Under the pieces are notes generated by a model that saw only the letters and a list, made by a program, of their open reading frames with translations, ran no database searches and had not been told where the DNA came from. From positions 124,001 to 188,000 of the forward strand of contig NZ_JAKRRW010000009.1 of the NCBI RefSeq assembly GCF_026191635.1: DNA of 64,000 bases. The letters are read 5' to 3'. This document shows, in pieces, positions 40,608 through 51,021 of this stretch (position 1 is its first letter; each line of letters begins with the position of its first letter). Source of the stretch: Photobacterium obscurum. Lineage in GTDB: Bacteria > Pseudomonadota > Gammaproteobacteria > Enterobacterales > Vibrionaceae. Both the position numbers and the translations under genes were made by a program.

Positions 40608-41780
40608 TTAAGCAACAAGTGCATTTTTCAGGCGTTGACAAGCCTCAACCAGAGTTGCCTTCGGGCAACCAAGATTAAGGCGGATGTAGCCGCTTCCAGC
40701 CTCGCCAAAAGCGATCCCCAAGCTTGGCATAATCCCGGCTGTCACCAGTTTTTGCTCTAGCTCCTTATCTGTTATAGCCAGTTGGCGGCAATCAACCCAG
40801 GCCAGATACCCAGCTTCGGGGGCATGGAAAGCGAGTGTTGGCAGCTCGGTGGCAATGAAATCAGCAAGGTAATTGATGTTATCGTGAAGGTAACCCTTTA
40901 ACTCCAAAAGCCAGCCAGCTGAGGTCTGGTAGGCTGCCGTTGCTGCACAAATCGCGAGGCTGTTATAAACATCCATGCCATGGGCGTCTAAACGGCGAAC
41001 AAATTGCTCTCGCAGTTCGGCATTAGGGATCATAAAGTTGGAAATACGCACCGATGACAAACCAAAGGTTTTGCTTGGCGCGGTGGCAACGACGAGCTGC
41101 TTATGCAGCTCTTCCGGCAAAGAGAGGACAGAGCAATACATATGCCCCGGCATTGCCAAATCCCCCCAGATCTCATCGCTCAGCAGCCAGACGCCATATT
41201 GACCGCAGAGGGCTGCGACGTCCTTGATCTCATCTTTAGACCATGCACGACCAACAGGGTTGTGTGGGTTACAGAAAATCATGGCCTTGGCACCGGACTG
41301 AAAACAGCGTTCAAGATGGGCCAAGTCCATGCTGTAGTGCCCATCGGACTCGAGCAACGGGTTTTCAATAATAGTTCGCTCATTGAACTCGCTGATTTTG
41401 CGAAAAGAGCCATAGCCCGGTGTTTGCATAACGATGCCGTCACCGGCTTCTGTAAGCATCTGGATCAGCATTGATAAGCCGGGGAGTACACCGTGTACCG
41501 TGGTGATCCACTCTCGGCGCAGACTGATGCTGTGCTGGTTATGATACCAGTCAGTAATTGCCTGATAGTAATCGTCATTTCTTTCGGCATAGCCAAAGAT
41601 ACCATGCATAACACGTTTGTTAAGGGCTTCCAGTACTGCAGGAGGAGCCTGAAAATCATAGTCTGATACCCACATCGGCAATAGATCGTTGGCCTTCAGG
41701 CCGAGCTTTTGCTCCATGAAATCCCATTTCAATGAACCACTCTGACGGCGATCGTAAACATGGTCAAAAGATGTAGTCAT
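40608..41780 (-). CDS. MalY/PatB-family C-S lyase (cystathionine beta-lyase type)
   Basis: A 390-residue fold-type I PLP aminotransferase-like enzyme. PLP-binding Lys237 is in TAPSKTFGLS, Asp202 in LSDEIWGD, and FCNPHNPVGR is present. Relatives MalY and PatB cleave cystathionine or cysteine to pyruvate, ammonia and a thiol. It is nine bases after nhaC, forming a two-gene operon under a LacI-type operator. In E. coli malY is co-regulated with a transporter by MalI, a LacI-family protein, a similar layout with a different carrier. Confidence 0.88.
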   Translation of the reverse strand: MTTSFDHVYDRRQSGSLKWDFMEQKLGLKANDLLPMWVSDYDFQAPPAVLEALNKRVMHGIFGYAERNDDYYQAITDWYHNQHSISLRREWITTVHGVLPGLSMLIQMLTEAGDGIVMQTPGYGSFRKISEFNERTIIENPLLESDGHYSMDLAHLERCFQSGAKAMIFCNPHNPVGRAWSKDEIKDVAALCGQYGVWLLSDEIWGDLAMPGHMYCSVLSLPEELHKQLVVATAPSKTFGLSSVRISNFMIPNAELREQFVRRLDAHGMDVYNSLAICAATAAYQTSAGWLLELKGYLHDNINYLADFIATELPTLAFHAPEAGYLAWVDCRQLAITDKELEQKLVTAGIMPSLGIAFGEAGSGYIRLNLGCPKATLVEACQRLKNALVA

Positions 41781-41789
41781 TGTTTTACC

Positions 41790-43244
41790 TTACTTCGCTG
41801 CAGCGAGAGATGTCTCTGCTGTATTTTCTTGATTCGATGCTTTGGCGATACCGAAACCGGTGAACCCGTAGATAATGGCGAAAATAACACCTGTGTAGCA
41901 CTGGATGGCCCACGGCAGGTAGTCGAGGGTCGAAACGCCGAGTGTTCCGGCCATGTAAACACCTGCGGCAGTCCAAGGAACCAGAGGTTCGATAATGGTG
42001 CCGGCATCCTCGATGGTCCGAGAGAGGTTCTTGGTATCGAGTCCCATCTTGCGGTAAGCGTTCTGGAACAGCTCACCCGGGATAAGTAGGGCAAGTTTGC
42101 CGTCAGAGGTCGTGAATACTACCGTAATTGTTGCGACAACTGTCGAGAAGATAAGTTGGCCAGTGTTGCGGATAAGGTGCAGGAAGTGGCCAAGAACCAC
42201 ATTCAGTGCACCTGTCAGGCTAAGAATACCGGCAAAGGCGAAGGCGCAGAATACCAGTAGGATGGTGCTCATCATCGAGAACAGGCCGCCGCGATTTAGA
42301 AGCTTGGCGATATCTGGAACCAGTCCGTCAACAGCATGGCCGTTATCACTGAACATGCTGATATTGAAGCCGTCCACATAGGCCTGGAATCCCTGTTGCA
42401 GGTTAAATCCTTGGAATACCATTCCCAGCCCTAGTGCGATTGCAGAAGCAGTCAGCATTAGAGGGATCACTGGTTTCTTGGTTACTGCTCCCCACAGGAT
42501 GATTGCCGGAGGCAATGCCAGCAGAATATTCAGGTTATACAGACTTTCAAGGCCGGCCAAAATGTCGATGACCTTTTGCGGCTCAGCAACTCCGGCAATA
42601 TCACCATGTTGGCCAGCGAAGTAGAATACGATGGACGCGATCACAAAACCTGGCAGTGTGGTATAGAGCATGTGCTGAATATGCTCATAAAGCGTTGTTC
42701 CGGCAACAACCGGTGCAAAGTTTGTTGAATCAGAAAGGGGAGAGATCTTGTCACCGAAGTAAGCACCTGATACCACGGCTCCGGCCGCAGCGGCAAGCGA
42801 GACATCCAGACCTGCAGCGACGCCCATTAGAGCGACCCCGACCGTACCGGCTGAGCCCCAAGACGTACCGGTACAGACTGACACCACGCTGGTGACAAAG
42901 AAGGTTGCGATAAGAATGTATTCAGGGCTAATGACTTTCAACCCCCAGTACACCATAAAAGGAATGGTACCGCTGATCATCCAGCTGGCAATCAGGCCAC
43001 CTACCGAGACCAGAATCAAAATAACCGGCATGGCCTTGGCCAGTTTATCGACGATCGCCGCCATAATATCATCCCAGCTATAGCCCATCCTCATGGCGAT
43101 AAAACCGGTAAAGGCTGCCGAAACTAATAATAGGGGTTCGATCCGCAGGCCCATCATGCCATATCCGATCACTAGCAGGCCAAACATGACCGCGATAGGG
43201 GCAATCGCCAATGTCAGGGATGGCAGAGGCTTTGTATTTGTCAT
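41790..43244 (-). CDS. nhaC: NhaC-family Na+/H+ antiporter
   Basis: A 484-residue inner-membrane protein with about 12-13 helices. GTSWGSAGTVG and GAYFGDKISPLSDSTN are signature motifs of the NhaC superfamily, and TIIEPLVPW is also typical. Members exchange Na+ for H+, but several exchange organic substrates such as malate/lactate. Being co-transcribed with a C-S lyase suggests an amino-acid or organic-acid substrate, which is inference. GAGGA precedes the ATG. Confidence 0.87.
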   Translation of the reverse strand: MTNTKPLPSLTLAIAPIAVMFGLLVIGYGMMGLRIEPLLLVSAAFTGFIAMRMGYSWDDIMAAIVDKLAKAMPVILILVSVGGLIASWMISGTIPFMVYWGLKVISPEYILIATFFVTSVVSVCTGTSWGSAGTVGVALMGVAAGLDVSLAAAAGAVVSGAYFGDKISPLSDSTNFAPVVAGTTLYEHIQHMLYTTLPGFVIASIVFYFAGQHGDIAGVAEPQKVIDILAGLESLYNLNILLALPPAIILWGAVTKKPVIPLMLTASAIALGLGMVFQGFNLQQGFQAYVDGFNISMFSDNGHAVDGLVPDIAKLLNRGGLFSMMSTILLVFCAFAFAGILSLTGALNVVLGHFLHLIRNTGQLIFSTVVATITVVFTTSDGKLALLIPGELFQNAYRKMGLDTKNLSRTIEDAGTIIEPLVPWTAAGVYMAGTLGVSTLDYLPWAIQCYTGVIFAIIYGFTGFGIAKASNQENTAETSLAAAK

Positions 43245-43337
43245 CTTGTTGTCCTCTTAAAAAGTCGTATAGGGTTGTTTCAACGTCGCCATAGTAAGAG
43301 GTAGCCAAAGTTAAAAATGAGACCTCGGATACTGTTT

Positions 43338-43355
43338 CATGTAAGCGGTTACATG
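43338..43355. promoter_or_regulatory. LacI/GalR-type operator upstream of nhaC
   Basis: CATGTAA-GCGG-TTACATG is a perfect 7-bp inverted repeat around a 4-base centre containing CG, matching the general TGTAANCGNTTACA design of LacI-family operators. It lies 94-111 bases upstream of nhaC and just beyond the stop of the LacI-family gene, so it should control nhaC-malY. Confidence 0.8.
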
Positions 43356-43361
43356 GAGTAT

Positions 43362-44402
43362 TTACATTTGATCAGGTTCACGTTTATTTTCATTTTTTCG
43401 TAAGTTAGGGCTTGAAACCGTCTGCCGACAGACCAGCATGGCATCAAACTTGTGCTGAGCTGGAGGTGCTATTTTCCCCTCGCGGAGTTGGAGTGCGAGT
43501 TTGGCTGCATGGACGGACATCTGGTCGATAGGGTTATGCATAGTAGAAAGGCGCGGGTAGAGATAACGTGCCAGTAATACGTCATCAAAACCAATAACCG
43601 AGTAATCACCAGGCACTTTCAGGCCTTGTTCGTACAGGCTGGCCATCAAACCAGCAGCCATAACATCGTTGAATGTGACCACGGCGGTGACTTCCGGACA
43701 TTGTTGGGTGAGGAGCTGGCCTGCAACTTCACCGCCTTCTTCGACAAAGGGTTGGTTGATAATCCAGTTTGGTTCAATAGGAAGGTTGGCACTGGCCATT
43801 GCTTCGCGATACCCAGTCAGTCGATCAGCCCTGTCTTCGATAGGCAGATCACTGGTGATACAGGCAATCTTCCGGTGCCCCTGGGCTATTAGGTATTGTA
43901 CTGACGTTGCGGCACCTGATTGGTTGTCGACCCATACCGAGCGGTTGGCAATTTGCGGGATGGTTCTGTTGATCAGAACCATTGCAGGCAGCTGCGCGCT
44001 GTAGCGGAGAAGGGTTGCATCATCGAGCATTTTGGAGTGCACCACCATTGCTTCACAACCCTGGCTAATGAGAAAGTCGAGCCCTTCTTTCTCCCGTTGG
44101 GCATTGTGGCCGCCACTGACGACCACCAACTGGCAACCATGCTGTCTTGCAACTTCTTCAACATGCTTGGCGATAAGTGCAAAGAATGGATCCGCCAGGT
44201 TACCGGTAAGAAGCCCCAGAGTGTTGTTGGAGCGACTTGCCAGCGCTGCTGCCCGGGCATCTCGCTTATAATTTAGCGCTTTCATTGCCTTTTGAACCCG
44301 CTCCTGGGTGACGGGTTCAACATAGGTTGTCTGGTTAATGACTCGGGAAACGGTCGCGGTAGAAACGCCCGCCAGCTTGGCGACATCTTTAATCGTTGCC
44401 AT
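43362..44402 (-). CDS. LacI/GalR-family transcriptional regulator
   Basis: A 346-residue repressor: helix-turn-helix (MATIKDVAKLAGVSTATVSRV), hinge helix near ARAAALASRSN (~52-60), then the periplasmic-binding-protein-like effector domain with the family's FNDVMAAG and VIGFDD. It is GalS/GalR-like overall. It precedes nhaC-malY on the same strand, and a perfect operator lies in the 117-base gap. The effector is unknown. No strong ribosome site was seen before the ATG. Confidence 0.9.
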   Translation of the reverse strand: MATIKDVAKLAGVSTATVSRVINQTTYVEPVTQERVQKAMKALNYKRDARAAALASRSNNTLGLLTGNLADPFFALIAKHVEEVARQHGCQLVVVSGGHNAQREKEGLDFLISQGCEAMVVHSKMLDDATLLRYSAQLPAMVLINRTIPQIANRSVWVDNQSGAATSVQYLIAQGHRKIACITSDLPIEDRADRLTGYREAMASANLPIEPNWIINQPFVEEGGEVAGQLLTQQCPEVTAVVTFNDVMAAGLMASLYEQGLKVPGDYSVIGFDDVLLARYLYPRLSTMHNPIDQMSVHAAKLALQLREGKIAPPAQHKFDAMLVCRQTVSSPNLRKNENKREPDQM

Positions 44403-44620
44403 GTTCGAAAATCACTGTGGTTGCTGGGAAGTGGGGCGAGTCTAGCGGTTTGTGCGGGTCAATAATGTTAGCTGGTTCAAACTCATGCTCGCGAATAGCA
44501 GTTGAAGGTAATTTGCAAGAGGGTTGTTTCATTGCTTAGCTAATGATGATGGTGGTACTTATTCAGCACTCCGATGAGCTGATTGTTATTCTGCTGGTTG
44601 TGTATTTGTATGGCTGTGTT

Positions 44621-44655
44621 ATTGGCCACAGAGAAGAGAGATCTCTGCGGCCAAT
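44621..44655 (-). terminator. Possible terminator hairpin after the chemoreceptor gene
   Basis: A 14-bp stem with one mismatch on the plus strand (G-U on the minus strand), 44621-44634 with 44642-44655, 46 bases past the stop. It lacks a clear T-run. Confidence 0.5.
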
Positions 44656-44701
44656 AAAAGCTTACTAACGGCAGGTTACCGTGATAGAGCTAACCCGCAC
44701 C

Positions 44702-46777
44702 TTATTGCAATTTAAACTTACTGACTAGAGCGTTTAGTTGTGCATTAGCGGCGGCTAGGCTTTGGGTACTGTCCACTGTTGCCTGGCCGTTCTGGGTCAG
44801 CTCATGAACCATCTCGCGGATATTGTTCATATTACGGCTGACTTCCTCGGTGACCGAGCTCTGCTCCTCAGAAGCTGTTGCGATTTGGGTACTCAGATCA
44901 TTGATATCGACAATGGAGTCTGTCATTGAATCCAGGCTGTTTGATACCCTACCTGCGTTTGCAGCTGTACGTTCACAGCTTGCCTTGGTCATCGTCATCG
45001 CATCAACGGCACTGGCAGCATCTTGACGTAGAGTGGTCAGAATTTCATTAATTTCAGCCGTGCTGCTCTGGGTTCGAGCGGCAAGCGAACGAACTTCATC
45101 AGCAACGACCGCAAATCCACGTCCTTGTTCACCGGCACGTGCCGCTTCGATTGCAGCATTAAGCGCCAGCAGGTTCGTCTGATCCGCGATTTCACCAATA
45201 ACGCCTAATACTGTCACGATCTGATGGGTATTCTCGTTCATGGTGTTAATGCTTGATGATGCAGCTTCAACTTCATCGACCAACGATGTCATACTGTTAG
45301 ATGCCTCAAGTACATCGTCTTTAGCCAGCATCGCTTCGTCATTGGCTTTTTGGGTGCTAGAAGCTGTTTCAGTGGCATTTTGTGCAACTGTCTCTGCGGT
45401 TGAGCTCATCTCGGTAATAGCGGTAACAACCTGATCGGTTTCAGAGGCGTGGGTGATTAGCGCTTGGTTATTTAGCTCTGATTGCGTATTGAGCTGTTTG
45501 ATTCCATCCGTGATATGCGCCGAGGCCTGCGAAATGTCCAGGATCATCGACTGTAGGTAGATAATGAAACTGTTTACTGAGTTGCCAATATCTCCCAATT
45601 CATCACGAGATGTAATTTCGATTCGTGAGGTTAAGTCGGCTTCACCAGTTGATAAAGTATCAATGCGCTCTTTAAGAAGCACTAAGCCTTTGACAATCTT
45701 GCTGATTGAAAGTGCGGCTACCAGCAGCGCAATAATGAGTAGTGCAATGGCAATCGCAATGCTCATGTAAACTTTGTCGGTAAATATTTCTTCAGTTGCG
45801 CTGGTCAGACCGTCCTGAATATTGGTAAGGTCGCTATCATAGGTACCAGTACCGATGGTCCAGCCCCATTCAGGAAAGATATTACGAGCATAGACAAACT
45901 TTGTTTCTTGCTGGTTGGTGGTGGGATTGGTGTGAACGGTTTTGGTAAAAACTTCTGGTTTACCTTGAATACTTTCCGCGATTTTTTTTGTGGTTGACGG
46001 AATCACCGTGCCAATAATCGACGAATCAGGGTGCGCTAGAATTTTTCCGTTTTTGTCCTGTACCCAGAAGTAGCCATTTTGACCATATTTTGACGAGCTA
46101 ATGGTATCTAGGGCCGATTGATAGCTCTCTTTCTTGAGAGTACTGACATATTCGCCTGTTGCAATAACAAGGTTTAATGGTTCAAAGTATACCGATGCTG
46201 ATAACTTTTCTTCGTTTTTTTTGGTTCTTGGATTCAAGAATTGATAGCGGGTAAAGCCAATATTATTATCTTTTGCGGCACTGACAATATTCCGCGCATA
46301 GTAGTTGCCATTGTTGTCTTTTTTATCATAGGAGCTGGTGCCTATAATACTGGCATTGGCGCCATTTGCCTCGTTAACCACCGATGTTGCGTCGTACGCA
46401 AAGATATACCGTCCGTTGTCCCATCGATATTGGTTGATAAAGGCATGAATGACGGTTTCCGCCTCGGCAGAAGATGCGCTGTCGCGGTAGAGCCTTTCGA
46501 TTGTATCTTTGAATGTGGTTATTTCTGAGGCTAATTGTGTCTCGATATTTTTTTGTTTCGTGTTTTCATAATAGTAAGACAGCGAGCGGGTAACAGTATC
46601 AACTTGGTTTTTTAAATTGTCATTTAATAGTTTAGTGACCTTTTCATTGACGTTTTTACTTTCTGTTTCAAGAACAGTTTGTTCGGTATTAATTAGGCTG
46701 GTAATAAAGAAAACACTCATTATGAGTAGCGGTATACACAGCAGTGCTGCTAGCTTGTTTTTTATCGTTAAATTCAT
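44702..46777 (-). CDS. Methyl-accepting chemotaxis protein with double Cache sensor
   Basis: A 691-residue inner-membrane chemoreceptor. TM1 (~10-30); periplasmic tandem Cache region (~35-335) with paired blocks such as RYIFAYDA and [12 protein letters not shown]2 (~338-358); HAMP (~360-412); methyl-accepting/CheW-binding domain (~413-691) with the hairpin tip [20 protein letters not shown] (529-548). The first 420 residues are nearly copied in the hybrid kinase at 47.8-51.0 kb (310/420 identical by hand count, no gaps). The ligand is unknown; Cache domains of this kind bind small organic acids or amino acids. Confidence 0.93.
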   Translation of the reverse strand: MNLTIKNKLAALLCIPLLIMSVFFITSLINTEQTVLETESKNVNEKVTKLLNDNLKNQVDTVTRSLSYYYENTKQKNIETQLASEITTFKDTIERLYRDSASSAEAETVIHAFINQYRWDNGRYIFAYDATSVVNEANGANASIIGTSSYDKKDNNGNYYARNIVSAAKDNNIGFTRYQFLNPRTKKNEEKLSASVYFEPLNLVIATGEYVSTLKKESYQSALDTISSSKYGQNGYFWVQDKNGKILAHPDSSIIGTVIPSTTKKIAESIQGKPEVFTKTVHTNPTTNQQETKFVYARNIFPEWGWTIGTGTYDSDLTNIQDGLTSATEEIFTDKVYMSIAIAIALLIIALLVAALSISKIVKGLVLLKERIDTLSTGEADLTSRIEITSRDELGDIGNSVNSFIIYLQSMILDISQASAHITDGIKQLNTQSELNNQALITHASETDQVVTAITEMSSTAETVAQNATETASSTQKANDEAMLAKDDVLEASNSMTSLVDEVEAASSSINTMNENTHQIVTVLGVIGEIADQTNLLALNAAIEAARAGEQGRGFAVVADEVRSLAARTQSSTAEINEILTTLRQDAASAVDAMTMTKASCERTAANAGRVSNSLDSMTDSIVDINDLSTQIATASEEQSSVTEEVSRNMNNIREMVHELTQNGQATVDSTQSLAAANAQLNALVSKFKLQ

Positions 46778-46969
46778 TAGGCGAAACCTTCGATTGTATT
46801 CTTGTCATTTGATTATTATTCGATGTGCTTATTATTTTTGTTTTACGCAAATCAGTTGCGCTTACTTCTTGTGATTATTTATATTTGTGAAATCATGAAA
46901 AATAGAAATGAGCGATTTCACATAAATTCAATCAGAATATTTGTTCAGTCGCTCAAATCTTAATTTCTT

Positions 46970-47551
46970 TTAGAGACTAAGACAGGCTTCAGGTACGCTG
47001 CTTACCTTCGGGGTATCGATCTCTTTTAGTTCCGTAAGAACTTCTTCAGCCCAGCTGACCCAAGCTTGACGGTTGTGGATATTTCTTCTTAGTGTCAGGC
47101 GGTTGAGGCGAGACTGGCGATCCAGATTTTGAGGATTCGCAAAGTATATTTTTTCCAGCTCGTCATAGTTGTTTAGTAACGTATGAGATTCCTGAATAAG
47201 AGCTTCAAGTTGCTTTTGCATTGGCTCGGAGTAATGAACACTACAAACAAGCAGCTTGGCTGATAACTCATCGCGAGCGGCTGGATTTCGGGCAGGGGCT
47301 TGGAACCATTCGAACAGTGTCTGGCGTCCCAGATCGGTAATTGTGTAGACTTTACGATCTGGCTTGCCAGTCTGAGTTTCAACGCGGAAGGTAACCAGGT
47401 CGCTGTTGGTCATTCGATTTAGCTCACGGTACACCTGCTGGTGGCTGGCTTTCCAGAAAAAACCGATGCTTTGTGAGAATTCCTTGGTGATATCGTAACC
47501 AGATGCGTCACGACTGCTAAGTACCGTTAAGATTACGTGTGGTAGTGACAT
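46970..47551 (-). CDS. aphA: PadR-family regulator AphA
   Basis: A 193-residue dimeric winged-helix regulator beginning MSLPHVILTVLSSRDASGYD, nearly the same as Vibrio AphA; KASHQQVYRELNRM is the recognition region, and a C-terminal coiled coil mediates dimerisation. AphA is the low-cell-density master regulator of Vibrio quorum sensing and activates virulence genes in V. cholerae. This copy is about 14 residues longer at its C-terminus than the 179-residue cholera protein. It sits between a chemoreceptor and a sensor kinase. Confidence 0.92.
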   Translation of the reverse strand: MSLPHVILTVLSSRDASGYDITKEFSQSIGFFWKASHQQVYRELNRMTNSDLVTFRVETQTGKPDRKVYTITDLGRQTLFEWFQAPARNPAARDELSAKLLVCSVHYSEPMQKQLEALIQESHTLLNNYDELEKIYFANPQNLDRQSRLNRLTLRRNIHNRQAWVSWAEEVLTELKEIDTPKVSSVPEACLSL

Positions 47552-47632
47552 TTTTTATCCCTTCTAAAAATACAACATAAAGACTGGGTGTTTGTTGTTC
47601 GGCAGCGGCTTTTGGCTCTGCAACACCTCTCA

Positions 47633-47649
47633 TGCAATCAATTGCTATG
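47633..47649. promoter_or_regulatory. Candidate dyad in the aphA promoter region
   Basis: ATGCAATCAATTGCTAT is a partial dyad (ATGCAA / TTGC-AT) located 82-98 bases upstream of aphA. AphA-type sites contain ATGCA/TGCAT halves and aphA is autorepressed in Vibrio, so this could be an autoregulatory site. Evidence is by eye only. Confidence 0.3.
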
Positions 47650-47796
47650 TCAATAATGCATTTTTATTAGGAATAAGTATTAAAGAAATGCGTAAAAATA
47701 TGAACAGATTTTCCTGTGGCTCAATGTTCTGACTTTAGTTGTTAAATCTAAGTATGGGGAAGGGGAGCAGCGAATTAAAACAGAGAGAAGAATAAA

Positions 47797-47835
47797 GGAT
47801 GTTTAGTATCTTATTGTAGAAGTTACTAAACATCC
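47797..47835 (-). terminator. Terminator after the hybrid kinase gene
   Basis: A perfect 12-bp stem (47797-47808 with 47824-47835), 15-base loop, followed on the minus strand by TTTATTC; it lies 14 bases beyond the stop codon. Confidence 0.75.
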
Positions 47836-47849
47836 CGTTTTGTTTTCGC

Positions 47850-50800
47850 CTAAAACTCTTCTTTGAGTTTTTCTATCGATGTGGGGTAGAGCTCCAGCAA
47901 GACGGCCGACAATGTCTCGAGTTCCTGTTCATCTGCCTCTTGCTTACAAGCGATTTCCAGCTCTTCGCAGGCTTTGCTGAGGGCGATTAGCCCTATGGCT
48001 CCGGCAGAGCTTTTAAGGCTATGGGCCGCGTCCCCAAGTTGTTGTGCCGAACGTTGGGGTTCAATTTCTTGGATTAGGGTGGCAGAACGCTGGTAAAATA
48101 TGTTGACCATCTCGTGTACAAGCTCGTCACCAATTATCTGCCGGTCTTCCTCTAGTACTGATGGATCAAAAAGCGTTATATCCGGCTTGTCATAAGTGCA
48201 GCCGCTTGGGTCGCACTTGCTGGAATAGCCGTTATAGACATTAGCGATGATTGTTTTCAATTGATCAAATTGTACCGGTTTGCCTAGAAAGCCATCGAGA
48301 CCCGCTTCCAGATAAGATTCAATCTCTTGACGGAATACATGTGCAGAGAAGGCAATAGTGGGGATCCGGCGGTTCGCTTGCTCCCTTAATTGATGAGTCA
48401 GCGTAACGCCATCGGTATCCGGTAGATTAATATCCATCAAGATAATGTCGACATCATTATCCTTTATCGCGTGCTGCGCCATCTCTCCTGACATGGCAAC
48501 GACAACTTTATGGCCAAGCTTATTCAGGAACCCTCGGGCAACCAAGACATTGGTTTCATTATCTTCTACCAGCAAGATATTCAATGCAGGAACCGATAGG
48601 GGAGTTGCTTCATCCGTTCCAATAAACTCACCTTGTTTAGCTGTATTTAACGGAAGAGTGAGAATAAACTGGCTACCGATATCCTGCTCACTTTGTAGTG
48701 ATAACTCTCCGCCAAGCATTTCGGCGAATCTTTTGCTTATGGGTAAACCTAACCCGGTACCGCGTTCAGAACGAGCAGCTTGTTCAAAAGGTTCAAAGAT
48801 AACGGCCTGCTTATCTTTGGGAATTCCTTTACCTGTATCCAAAACTTCGAATTGAAGTAAAAAGCGATCTTTTGCCAGTTGCTCTTTCAGTTGCACTTTA
48901 ACCGCGATATTTCCATTGTGGGTAAACTTTATCGCGTTACCTACTAAATTTATGAGTATTTGGATAATTTTATTGAAGTCGCCATACCAATAGTTTGGGA
49001 CGTTACCAGCAATTGAAAAGCTCAGCTCAATATTCTTTTCCTTGGCTCTGGCCTTAAGCATATTGATCACATTAGCCACCAGAGAGCTAATGTGGAAATT
49101 GGTTTCATGAATATCGTAATGGCCGGCTTCGATTTTTGAATAATCCAGAACATTATTGAGTACGCCCATCAGAATTTCTCCGGACGAAATGATGGTCTTC
49201 GAATAATGCTTTTGCAGGCTGTTTAATGGGGTATTGTCAAGGAGCTGGAGTGTTCCCATGATCCCATTCATCGGAGTGCGGATCTCGTGGCTCATATGGG
49301 CAAGGAACGTAGATTTAGCTTTGCTGGCCTGCTCAGCTTGCTCTCGTGCATTGGCATGTTTGATAACTTCACTGTTAAGTGCTTCATTGGCCTCTGTAAG
49401 CTGCGCAGTACGATCATCTACCAGTTTTTGGAGTTCATTCTTATGTTCTTGTAGGGCTAATGCATTTTTCTTGAATACCGAGATAGCATCAGCAAGATGG
49501 CCGACCTCTTCGTTTTCACCTCGCGGAATATCAACAGAGAGGTCTCCGGCGGCCAGTTTTCGGATTGCTGCCGTCATACTGCCAGAAGCTTCCAGTACAT
49601 CATCTTTTTCCAATAATAATGGGTCACTGGCTGTTGGATTATTTATTGTTGTCTGGGAAGCTTTTTGAGCAACGGCACCGTGAGTTGAGATCATTTCATT
49701 TGTGGTGATAACATCCGGATTTTTATTGGAATGATGTTTGATATCGTCCGTGATGTCGGCCGAGGCCTGAGATATTTCCAATGTCATTGATTGCAGGTAA
49801 ATAATGAAGTTATTTACTGATTTGCCAATATCTCCCAACTCATCATGTGAGGTGATGTCAATTCTCGAGTTTAAGTCGGCTTCACCTGTCGATAATGTAT
49901 CAATACGCTCTTTGAGGATCACGAGACCTTTAACAATTTTATTTATCGACAAGGTTGCTAATAATAGGGCGAATATTACTAATGTCGCAGAGGTAGCAAT
50001 GCTCATGTACACTTTGTCGTTAAATATCTCCTCAGTTGCGTTGGTCAGCCCATCCTGAATACTGGTGAGATCGCTATCATATGTACCCGTTGCAATTGTC
50101 CAGCCCCATTCCGGAAAAATATTTCTGGCGTAGACAAACTTGTTTTCAGCTTTCTGGGTAGTTGGATTTTTGTGAATCGTTTTTACAAAAGCCTCGGGAT
50201 GTCCTTTAATTCGTGCCGCAATCTTCTGGGTTGTTGACGGGATAATTGTGCCGACGATTGATGAATCAGGATGCGCCAGAATTCGACCATCTTTGTCCTG
50301 TACCCAGAAATAACCATTTTGACCGTATTTCGACGAACTGATGGTTTTAAGCGCGGCTTCTAGTTCATCATGGCGAAGGGTACTGACGTATTCACCGGTT
50401 GCAATCACCAGATTTAATGGCTCGAAGTAGAAAGATGCCGTCAGTTTTTCTTCGATTTTATTGGTTACTGGATTCAAATAATGGTAACTGGTAAATCCAA
50501 TAGAATCAGCTTTGGCCGAATTGACAATATTTTGCGCGTAATAGTTACCATTGCTGTCTTTTTTGTTATAGGCATTGGTTCCAATAATACTGGATTTGAT
50601 CCCGTTTGCTTTGTTAACGATAGAGGTGGCGTCATACGCAAAAATATATCGGCCATTGCCCCAACGATATTGGTTGATAAAAGCATGAATAGAGGTTTGG
50701 GCTTCAGCGACAGAATCACTGTTGTCGTAAATACTATTAATCGTGTCTCTGAATGCCGTGATATCCGTGGCTAGCTCTGCTTTGATGCTCTCTAGGTTCG

Positions 50801-51017
50801 AATTTTCATAGTAATAGGACAGAGAGCGGGTAACAGTATCTACCTGGCCTTTTAAGTTATCATTTAATAACTTTGCGACCTTTTCACTCACATTGTTTTG
50901 CTCTGCCTCAAGAACAGACTTTTCCGTATTGATCAGGCTAGTAATAAAAAAGCCACTCACGGTGAGCAATGATACACACATGATGAGTGAAAGCTTGGCC
51001 CGAATTGTGAGGTTCAT
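47850..51017 (-). CDS. Hybrid sensor histidine kinase with chemoreceptor-type sensor (Cache-HAMP-HAMP-HK-REC-Hpt)
   Basis: A 1055-residue tripartite kinase. TM1 (~10-30), double Cache sensor (~35-335), TM2 (~338-358), first HAMP (~360-412), a degenerate piece of methyl-accepting helix (441-482), second HAMP (~485-525), coiled coil, then HisKA with His577 in [11 protein letters not shown], ATPase N-box with Asn694, receiver with Asp862 in [10 protein letters not shown], and Hpt with His999 in [10 protein letters not shown]. The kinase-to-Hpt part follows the TorS plan. It starts at an ATG at 51017, four bases after the TorR-like gene; an upstream in-frame ATG lies inside that gene. The phosphorelay presumably feeds that regulator. 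Confidence 0.93.
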   Translation of the reverse strand: MNLTIRAKLSLIMCVSLLTVSGFFITSLINTEKSVLEAEQNNVSEKVAKLLNDNLKGQVDTVTRSLSYYYENSNLESIKAELATDITAFRDTINSIYDNSDSVAEAQTSIHAFINQYRWGNGRYIFAYDATSIVNKANGIKSSIIGTNAYNKKDSNGNYYAQNIVNSAKADSIGFTSYHYLNPVTNKIEEKLTASFYFEPLNLVIATGEYVSTLRHDELEAALKTISSSKYGQNGYFWVQDKDGRILAHPDSSIVGTIIPSTTQKIAARIKGHPEAFVKTIHKNPTTQKAENKFVYARNIFPEWGWTIATGTYDSDLTSIQDGLTNATEEIFNDKVYMSIATSATLVIFALLLATLSINKIVKGLVILKERIDTLSTGEADLNSRIDITSHDELGDIGKSVNNFIIYLQSMTLEISQASADITDDIKHHSNKNPDVITTNEMISTHGAVAQKASQTTINNPTASDPLLLEKDDVLEASGSMTAAIRKLAAGDLSVDIPRGENEEVGHLADAISVFKKNALALQEHKNELQKLVDDRTAQLTEANEALNSEVIKHANAREQAEQASKAKSTFLAHMSHEIRTPMNGIMGTLQLLDNTPLNSLQKHYSKTIISSGEILMGVLNNVLDYSKIEAGHYDIHETNFHISSLVANVINMLKARAKEKNIELSFSIAGNVPNYWYGDFNKIIQILINLVGNAIKFTHNGNIAVKVQLKEQLAKDRFLLQFEVLDTGKGIPKDKQAVIFEPFEQAARSERGTGLGLPISKRFAEMLGGELSLQSEQDIGSQFILTLPLNTAKQGEFIGTDEATPLSVPALNILLVEDNETNVLVARGFLNKLGHKVVVAMSGEMAQHAIKDNDVDIILMDINLPDTDGVTLTHQLREQANRRIPTIAFSAHVFRQEIESYLEAGLDGFLGKPVQFDQLKTIIANVYNGYSSKCDPSGCTYDKPDITLFDPSVLEEDRQIIGDELVHEMVNIFYQRSATLIQEIEPQRSAQQLGDAAHSLKSSAGAIGLIALSKACEELEIACKQEADEQELETLSAVLLELYPTSIEKLKEEF

Positions 51018-51021
51018 GGGT

